NCBI GenBank assembly: GCA_046732255.1
Contig: JBKPMR010000031.1
Location: forward strand, 1 to 64,000
Source: DATBLE01 sp046732255
GTDB lineage: Bacteria; Actinomycetota; Thermoleophilia; Gaiellales; Gaiellaceae
Length of the DNA stretch: 64,000 nt
Direction: 5' to 3'
The translations under genes were made by a program, and so were the position numbers. Each line of letters opens with the position of its first letter. Position 1 is the first letter of the stretch. Under the pieces are notes generated by a model. It had not been told where the DNA came from, did not search any database, and saw only the letters and a program-made list of their open reading frames with translations. This document shows positions 58,928 to 64,000 of the stretch, piece by piece.

Positions 58928-58978
58928 GACTCCGATTCGGAGCTTATCATCTCGGGCAAGACTCCGAATCGGAGTCTT
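58921..58978 (+). promoter_or_regulatory. PadR-cupin promoter with two dyad operators
   Basis: A perfect -35 (TTGACA, 58921-58926), an 18-nt spacer and TATCAT (58945-58950) point toward the cupin gene. Operator 1 fills the spacer (58926-58945, ACTCCGATTCGGAG core) and operator 2 is a perfect 21-nt dyad at 58958-58978 (ACTCCGAATCGGAG core). Their centres are 32 nt apart, about three helical turns. The first lies over the padR start, so the regulator may control both directions. Confidence 0.8.
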
Positions 58979-58992
58979 AGAGAGGAGGCGAG

Positions 58993-59478
58993 ATGACCAC
59001 CACGACTACCACCGGTGCGACGTGGTTCATCGACACCCTCGCCCGCGTCCTCGTCGACGGGGAATCGAGCGGCGGCGCGGTTGCCGTTGTGGAGAGCGAG
59101 GCGAGGGCCGGTGACATGCCGCCGCTCCACGTCCACCGCCGCGAGGACGAGGTGTTCTATGTGCTCGAGGGCCGGTTGTCGGTACATCTGCCGGACGGCT
59201 CGGTCGAGATCGGAGCCGGCGAGGCAGCCTTCGCGCCCCGGGACATCCCGCACGCCTATCGTGTCGAGTCCGAGACTGCGCGGTGGCTGGCAATCGCCAC
59301 GCCGGCAGGATTCGACGGGTTCGTCCGCGAGGTCGGCGAGCCCGCACCGGCGGAGGTGCTTCCGCCTGAAGGCCGGGCGCACGATCCCGCCAGGCTGGCA
59401 GAGATCAGCGCGCGCTACGGGATCGAGCTGCTCGGGCCTCCCGGAACGCTGCCGGAGCCCGCCCCGCATCGAGCCTAG
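58993..59478 (+). CDS. Single-domain cupin protein
   Basis: A 161-residue cupin. PLHVHRREDEVFYVLEGRLSVHLPDGSVEIGAGEAAFAPRDIPHAYRVES contains the two cupin motifs with three His and one Glu for metal. The C-terminal 40 residues (EPAPAEVLPPEGRAHDPARLAEISARYGIELLG) are typical of quercetinase / actinobacterial cupins with drug- or aromatic-acid-linked PadR control. AGAGGAGGCGAG precedes the ATG. It ends in CTAG shared with the convergent MBL-fold gene. Confidence 0.85.
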   Translation: MTTTTTTGATWFIDTLARVLVDGESSGGAVAVVESEARAGDMPPLHVHRREDEVFYVLEGRLSVHLPDGSVEIGAGEAAFAPRDIPHAYRVESETARWLAIATPAGFDGFVREVGEPAPAEVLPPEGRAHDPARLAEISARYGIELLGPPGTLPEPAPHRA

Positions 59479-60092
59479 ATTGCTGACGCGAGCAGGTCGC
59501 GGATCGCCGCCTTCGGGTCGTGCGTCACCGGCGCGCCGTGGTCGAGGCAGAGGATCGTGTAGTCGAGGTCGAGTAGGCGCTCGACGCTACGGCGGGTCTC
59601 GGACGGGTCGTCGTGAAACTCGCCCGGCACGAAGGCGAGCATGCCGCCGTCGTCCATCAACAGGTCGGAGCAGAACAGGACGCCCGGATCGCGCCGGAGC
59701 AGGAACGAGTAATGAGGCCACTCGGGGCCGGGGGTGCGGATCACCTCGAGACCGCCGGGAAGGACATCGGCCTCGGCGAATCGGCGGTCAGGTTCCTCGT
59801 CTGCCCGGGGCGCGTCTTCGCCGAGCCAGACCTCGATGCCGAGCTCGCGACGGTAGCGCCAGGCCGCGCGCTGGTGCGTCCTCGCAGTGAGGAGGACGGC
59901 CTCCGGCGTCGGCAGTTCGGCCAGCGCGCCGGGTGCGAGGCGGACGGGATCCAGCAGGACGCACCCGCGGTCGGTCGCGACCGCGTGCGAGGACGAGATC
60001 TCGCCGCCGATGTTCGCGTTGTCGACTCGCCAGTGCCAGACGCCGTCGACCACCCGTTCGACGCGGTCGGCGACTTCGCGCGGTTCGGTCAC
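59475..60092 (-). CDS. Degenerate MBL-fold protein
   Basis: A 205-residue protein with a metallo-beta-lactamase outline: DRGCVLLDPVRL, LLTARTHQRAAWRYRRELG in the place of the HxHxDH motif, EVIRTPGPEWPHYSFLL, GVLFCSDLLMDDGG and ILCLDHGAPV. Most zinc ligands are missing or changed (TARTHQR), so it may bind metal poorly or serve a non-hydrolytic role. The GTG at 60092 is divergent from acyP. Confidence 0.7.
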   Translation of the reverse strand: MTEPREVADRVERVVDGVWHWRVDNANIGGEISSSHAVATDRGCVLLDPVRLAPGALAELPTPEAVLLTARTHQRAAWRYRRELGIEVWLGEDAPRADEEPDRRFAEADVLPGGLEVIRTPGPEWPHYSFLLRRDPGVLFCSDLLMDDGGMLAFVPGEFHDDPSETRRSVERLLDLDYTILCLDHGAPVTHDPKAAIRDLLASAI

Positions 60093-60120
60093 GGCGGGAC
60101 CTTTCCATAGGCTGGACCTC

Positions 60121-60387
60121 GTGGTGCGGCGGAGGGTGACCGTACACGGTCGGGTTCAGGGCGTCGGATTTCGCTACGCGGTCGAGCGGGCGGCGCGCAG
60201 CCGCGGCGTCGCCGGGTGGGTGCGGAACCGTTCGGACGGGACGGTGGAGGCGGTCTTCGAAGGCGACGCCGATGCGGTCGACTCGCTCGTCCGGGTGTGC
60301 CGCGATGGGCCGCGAGGCTCGGAGGTCGTCGGCGCGGACGTGGTCGAGGAAGCGCCGGAAGGGCTCGCCGGCTTCGAGGTCCGTTAG
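60121..60387 (+). CDS. acyP: Acylphosphatase
   Basis: An 88-residue acylphosphatase. VTVHGRVQGVGFRYAVERAARSRGVAGWVRNRSDGTVEAVFEGDADAV contains the catalytic Arg (VGFRY) and Asn (VRNRSDG). It hydrolyses acyl phosphates such as 1,3-bisphosphoglycerate. Two GTG codons (60121, 60124) are in frame. The stop shares TTAG with the convergent S4-domain gene. Confidence 0.93.
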   Translation: MVRRRVTVHGRVQGVGFRYAVERAARSRGVAGWVRNRSDGTVEAVFEGDADAVDSLVRVCRDGPRGSEVVGADVVEEAPEGLAGFEVR

Positions 60388-60803
60388 CTAGCGCCGCGCC
60401 GCCGGCCGCGGCGGAGCGCGTCCAGCCGCCGCCGGTCGCGCTTGGTCGGCCTGGCGGAAAGGTCGGCGCCGAGCGGCCGCGCCAGGCGCCGCTCGTCCCG
60501 GCGACGCTTGCGCTCGTCGGCCGACTCGGGCGTCTCGTCGTAGAGCGTGGCGGCGACGCTCGCCGGGCCCCTTCGGTCGGCCAGGCCGGTGACGATCACG
60601 GTCCAGCGTTCCGACGACCGCGTGATCTCGAGCCGGTCGCCGACGACGACGTCACGTGCCGGCTTCACGCGCGCGCCGTTGATCTGAACGTGCCCGCCGA
60701 GCACAGCCTCGGTCGCGGCGCCGCGGGTCTTGAAGAAGCGCGCCGCCCAGAGCCACTTGTCCACCCTCACGCCGTCCGGCTTCACGCCGACACGTTCGCA
60801 CAC
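60384..60803 (-). CDS. S4-domain RNA-binding protein (Hsp15-like)
   Basis: A 139-residue protein. VRVDKWLWAARFFKTRGAATEAVLGGHVQINGARVKPARDVVVGDRLEI is a canonical S4 domain near residues 13-62, and the C-terminal 45 residues are strongly basic (ERKRRRDERRLARP, RPTKRDRRRLDALRRGRRR). Hsp15 homologs rescue stalled 50S ribosomes. The GTG at 60803 is an early start; a shorter product from GTG near residue 12 is possible. Confidence 0.88.
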   Translation of the reverse strand: MCERVGVKPDGVRVDKWLWAARFFKTRGAATEAVLGGHVQINGARVKPARDVVVGDRLEITRSSERWTVIVTGLADRRGPASVAATLYDETPESADERKRRRDERRLARPLGADLSARPTKRDRRRLDALRRGRRRGAS

Positions 60804-60858
60804 CTCGTTTGGCTACGGTCACGGGGCCGGGAGAGGCCGACATCGGGAGGCTCGTGCC

Positions 60859-61395
60859 ATGAAGATCACGACGATCGGCAAGGGGAACATCGGCGGCGGG
60901 CTTGCCCGTCTCTGGCAGCAGGCAGGTCACGAGGTGACGGCGCTCGGGCGCGACGGCGGTGACGCATCGGATGCCGACGTCGTCCTGGTCGCGGTCCCCT
61001 CCGGCTCGATCTCGGACGCGCTCGCGAAGGTGACCGGAGTCGAGGGCAAGGTCGCGATCGACACCGCGAATGCGTTCGCCGGTAGGAACGAGCAGTTCGA
61101 GTCGTTCGCCCATGAGGTTAGGTCGCACACGAACGGCCCGACGGCGAAGGCGTTCAATGCGAACTTCGGCTCGCTCTACGACCAGGTCGCCGAGCAGCGC
61201 GTGCGCCCGGGCTGCCTCTACTGCGCGGACGACGACGCGCGCGAGGTGACCGAGCAGTTGATCCGCGACGCGGGATACGAGCCGGTCAGCCTCGGCGGCC
61301 TGGAGAACGCGCGGGCGCTCGAGGACTTCGTTCCGGGCGTGCTCGCAAAGGCCGGCCAGGTGTTCTACCGGTTCGCGCCTCCGGGCGAGCTGTAG
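60859..61395 (+). CDS. NADPH-dependent F420 reductase-like protein
   Basis: A 178-residue Rossmann protein. MKITTIGKGNIGGGLARLWQQAGHEVTALGRDG is the NADP-binding fold and ADVVLVAVPSGSISDALAKV, KVAIDTANAF and FNANFGSLYDQVAEQRVRPGCLYCADDDAREVTEQLIRDAGYEPVSLGGLENARALEDFV follow the Fno / NAD-binding-F420 pattern. It may transfer hydride between NADPH and F420, fitting the LLM enzymes in this window. The ATG at 60859 starts the first strand. Confidence 0.85.
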   Translation: MKITTIGKGNIGGGLARLWQQAGHEVTALGRDGGDASDADVVLVAVPSGSISDALAKVTGVEGKVAIDTANAFAGRNEQFESFAHEVRSHTNGPTAKAFNANFGSLYDQVAEQRVRPGCLYCADDDAREVTEQLIRDAGYEPVSLGGLENARALEDFVPGVLAKAGQVFYRFAPPGEL

Positions 61396-61431
61396 GGAAG
61401 ACGCGACACGCATGGAGTAGTGTCCGACGCC

Positions 61432-61593
61432 ATGGCTTTTCTCGTCGGGCTCGGTGTCTTCATCGCTTGCCTGGTCGCAGGCGGGATCCTGATGGGCGTC
61501 GGCCACTGGGCGATCGGGATCGCCGTAATGCTCGCCAGCCTGCCGGGCGCGATCGTCGCCTGGATCAAGTGGAACGACCGTTCCTACGGATGA
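61432..61593 (+). CDS. Small two-helix membrane protein
   Basis: A 53-residue open frame: MAFLVGLGVFIACLVAGGIL is a first hydrophobic segment and AIGIAVMLASLPGAIVAWI a second, ending KWNDRSYG. No family is recognised. The codon positions are GC-rich at the third base as in its neighbours, and a strong hairpin follows its stop, which supports a real gene. Confidence 0.65.
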   Translation: MAFLVGLGVFIACLVAGGILMGVGHWAIGIAVMLASLPGAIVAWIKWNDRSYG

Positions 61594-61620
61594 CGAAGGG
61601 CCGCGTCTGCGGCCCTTCGT
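61593..61620. terminator. Hairpin between small membrane gene and nrdJ
   Basis: ACGAAGGGCCGC pairs with GCGGCCCTTCGT over a GTCT loop, starting within the TGA of the small gene. It separates it from the convergent nrdJ 3' end at 61654. Confidence 0.6.
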
Positions 61621-61653
61621 AGACCGATGCCGGCGTGAGGGCTCAGCCGGCGA

Positions 61654-64000
61654 TCACGAGCAGCCGGTGTTCGTCCCGCAGTCGCGGCACGTGTAGCACG
61701 AGCCGGTGCGCACCATCCGGCCGCCGCACTTCGCGCACTCGACCGCGTCCTCCCACGAGTTGAACAGGGCGGTCTGGCCGGGCGGCGGGGCGTCGACCGG
61801 TGCCGCCGGGGCGGCGTCGCCGTTGGCATAGCGCTCGGCGAGCCGCGCCTTCACCTCGGGCGAGAGGATCCCCGCCTCTTCCTGCTGGTCGGGCGTCAGG
61901 AACTTCTTGCCGAACCAGCGGAAGATGTAGTCGACGATCGACTTCGCCGTGCGGATGTCGGCGTCGTTCGTCAGGCCCGACGGCTCGAAGCGCATGTGCG
62001 ACAGCTTCGAGACGTAGACCTCCGGCGGGACGCCGTACTGGAGGCCCATCGAGACCGCGATCATCAGCGAGTTCATCAGCCCGGCCATCGTGGTGCCGTC
62101 CTTGGCGATGTCGACGAAGATGTCGCCGGGCGTGCCGTCCTCGTAGAGGCCGACGTGGATGTAGCCCTCGTAGTCGCCGACGCGGAACTTGCGGCCGATC
62201 TCCGTGCGGTCCTCCGGCAGGCGCCGGCGCTGGGTGAGCGGTGTCGGCGGGACGGCGGGCTCCGCGCCCTCCTTCTTCCCCGCCAGCGGTTGCGCGACCT
62301 TGCAGTTGTCGCGGTAGATCGCGATCGCTTTCACGCCGAGTTTCCACGCGTCGACCAACAGGTCGGCGACCTCGTCCACCGTCGCCTGCTCGGGCAGGTT
62401 GACGGTCTTCGAGATCGCGCCGGAGATGAACGGCTGGACGGCGCCCATCATCTTCACGTGGCCGGAGTAGTGGATCGCCCGGTCGCCGATCGCGCAGTCG
62501 AACACCGGGTAGTGCTCCGTCTTCACGTACGGGGCGCCGACGATCGTGTTCCGCTCGTCGATGAACGCGACCACCTCGTCGCTCTCGGCCGGCGTGTAGC
62601 CCAGCTTCTCGAGCGCCATCGGCACCGTCTTGTTCACGATTGTGATCTCGCCGCCGCCGACGAGCTTCTTCGACTTGACCAGCGAGAAGTCCGGCTCGAC
62701 CCCGGTCGTGTCGCAGTCCATCATGAAGCTGATCGTCCCGGTCGGAGCGAGGACGGTCGCCTGGGCGTTCCGGAAGCCGTGCACCTCGCCGAGGTTGAGC
62801 GCGTCGTCCCACGACTGCCTCGCCGCGGCGAGCAGGTTGGGCGGAACCGAGTCGGAGTCCTGGATGTTGCCGACCGCCGCGCGGTGCTTCGCGATCACGC
62901 CGACCATCGCCGCCGCGTTCGGCTGGTACCCGGCGTGCGGGCCCATCCGGGCCGCGATCTCCGCCGACTTGCGGTAGGCGCGGCCGGTCATCAGCGCCGT
63001 GATCGCCGCCGCGTACGCCCGCCCTTCGTCCGAGTCGTAGGGCAGACCGCGCGCCATCAGCAATGCACCGAGGTTCGCGTAGCCGAGGCCGAGCTCGCGG
63101 TAGGCCTTCGCGTTCGCCTCGATCTCCGGCGTCGGGTAGGACGAGTAGCCGACGACGATCTCCTGCGCGAGGAAGACGACGTCGACCGCGTGCTGGAACG
63201 CGTCGAGGTCGAGCTCGCCGTCCTCGCCGCGGAACTTCATCAGGTTGAGCGAGGCGAGGTTGCAGGCCGAGTTGTCGAGGTGCATGTACTCGGAGCACGG
63301 GTTCGACGCGTTGATTCGCCCCGAGTTCGGGCTCGTGTGCCACGCGTTGATGGTCGTGTCGTACTGCACGCCCGGGTCGGCGCACTTCCAGGCCGCCTCC
63401 GCGATCTGCCTCAGCAGGGTGCGCGCGTCGGTCGTGTCCACCACGCTGCCGTCGGTGCGTGCGGTCAGGTTCCACTCGGCGCCTGCCTCGGCCGCCTCCA
63501 TGAAGGCATCCGTCACCCGCACAGAGTTGTTCGCGTTCTGGTACTGGATCGACGCCCAGTCCGGTGAGTCGAGCGACATGTCGTAGCCGGCCTGCTCGAG
63601 GACGCGCGCCTTCTCCTCCTCGTGCGCCTTGCACCAGATGAACTCCTCGACGTCTGGGTGGTCGACGTCCAGCACGACCATCTTCGCGGCTCGCCGCGTC
63701 TTGCCGCCAGACTTGATCGTCCCCGCGGAGGCGTCGGCGCCGCGCATGAAGGACACCGGGCCCGAGGCGTAGCCGCCCTTCGAGAGCTGCTCCTTCGACG
63801 AGCGCAGGCGGGAGAGGTTGACGCCAGAGCCGGAGCCGCCGCGAAAGATGATCCCCTCGCGGCGGATCCAGTCGAGGATCGACTCCATCGAGTCGTCGAC
63901 CGAGAGGATGAAGCACGCGGAGCACTGCGGCTTCTCCTCGAAGCCGACGTTGAACCAGACCGGCGAGTTGAAGGAGGCGTACTGGTTGACCAGGATCGCC
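61654..64000 (-). CDS. nrdJ: B12-dependent ribonucleotide reductase (N-terminus outside window)
   Basis: At least 782 residues of a class II ribonucleotide reductase; the N-terminus lies beyond base 64000. NQYASFNSPVWFNVGFEEKPQCSACFILSVDDSMESILDWI opens the visible part. RGGSGSGVNLSRLRSS, NASNPCSEYMHLDNSACNLASLNLM and VLAPTGTISFMMDCDTTGVEPDF are conserved. CAKCGGRMVRTGSCYTCRDCGTNTGCS at the end is a zinc-ribbon tail typical of NrdJ. It reduces ribonucleotides with adenosylcobalamin, so the organism can make DNA precursors with or without oxygen. Confidence 0.93.
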   Translation of the reverse strand, partial: AILVNQYASFNSPVWFNVGFEEKPQCSACFILSVDDSMESILDWIRREGIIFRGGSGSGVNLSRLRSSKEQLSKGGYASGPVSFMRGADASAGTIKSGGKTRRAAKMVVLDVDHPDVEEFIWCKAHEEEKARVLEQAGYDMSLDSPDWASIQYQNANNSVRVTDAFMEAAEAGAEWNLTARTDGSVVDTTDARTLLRQIAEAAWKCADPGVQYDTTINAWHTSPNSGRINASNPCSEYMHLDNSACNLASLNLMKFRGEDGELDLDAFQHAVDVVFLAQEIVVGYSSYPTPEIEANAKAYRELGLGYANLGALLMARGLPYDSDEGRAYAAAITALMTGRAYRKSAEIAARMGPHAGYQPNAAAMVGVIAKHRAAVGNIQDSDSVPPNLLAAARQSWDDALNLGEVHGFRNAQATVLAPTGTISFMMDCDTTGVEPDFSLVKSKKLVGGGEITIVNKTVPMALEKLGYTPAESDEVVAFIDERNTIVGAPYVKTEHYPVFDCAIGDRAIHYSGHVKMMGAVQPFISGAISKTVNLPEQATVDEVADLLVDAWKLGVKAIAIYRDNCKVAQPLAGKKEGAEPAVPPTPLTQRRRLPEDRTEIGRKFRVGDYEGYIHVGLYEDGTPGDIFVDIAKDGTTMAGLMNSLMIAVSMGLQYGVPPEVYVSKLSHMRFEPSGLTNDADIRTAKSIVDYIFRWFGKKFLTPDQQEEAGILSPEVKARLAERYANGDAAPAAPVDAPPPGQTALFNSWEDAVECAKCGGRMVRTGSCYTCRDCGTNTGCS

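Overview
This is a high-GC bacterial chromosome window that reads like an actinobacterium, most plausibly class Thermoleophilia (Gaiellales-like). That placement is inference from gene style: very frequent GTG starts, chains of 4-nt ATGA/GTGA gene overlaps, several F420/FMN luciferase-type oxidoreductases, DUF4232, PPOX and M29 families, and a B12-dependent ribonucleotide reductase. About 67 protein genes are packed on both strands. There is no rRNA, tRNA, CRISPR array, prophage or insertion sequence that I can see, and no gene-free stretch above about 200 nt.

Layout. 1-0.9 kb: a cut DUF4232 lipoprotein-like gene and a decayed multicopper-oxidase remnant. 0.9-10 kb: housekeeping genes, including DinB, the hom-thrC-thrB threonine set coupled to a kinase, a PPOX protein, a rhodanese and a nucleotidyltransferase, then an EamA exporter. 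10-18 kb: two ketopantoate-reductase paralogs and a creatinase-like M24 protein facing a first branched-chain-amino-acid-type (Liv) ABC operon. 18-29.6 kb: scattered catabolic and redox enzymes, ending in an FCD-GntR regulator. 29.7-37.2 kb: a sugar ABC transporter followed by an MBL-fold hydrolase, an IlvD/Edd dehydratase, an NAD epimerase/dehydrogenase and an aldo-keto reductase, which together look like an oxidative (non-phosphorylative) sugar pathway. 37.2-43.8 kb: a Cox-like molybdenum hydroxylase operon (M-S-L-G plus an AAA ATPase) headed by a class V aminotransferase. 44.5-50 kb: a second Liv operon. 50-64 kb: mixed metabolism and stress genes (cupins, Bcp, threonine dehydratase, ornithine cyclodeaminase, SOD, hydroxyacid oxidase, PRTase, M29 peptidase, PadR-cupin pair, acylphosphatase, S4 protein, F420-reductase-like protein) and the end of nrdJ.

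The most striking item is at 56330-56563. It is a SelW/Rdx-family gene whose CxxU redox motif uses an in-frame UGA. A hairpin with a GGUCU apical loop lies just downstream, like the bacterial SECIS of E. coli fdhF. Ordinary gene calling would miss or split this selenoprotein. Other non-obvious structure includes a PadR promoter with two near-identical dyad operators. A family of short GACAG/CTGTC-type palindromes occurs between genes, and one is embedded in a coding region. A roughly 150-nt repeat with a covarying hairpin appears in two different operons. A 48-bp tandem duplication beside a long inverted repeat splits the first Liv operon. Two genes appear to start at CTG codons inside CTGA stop/start overlaps.
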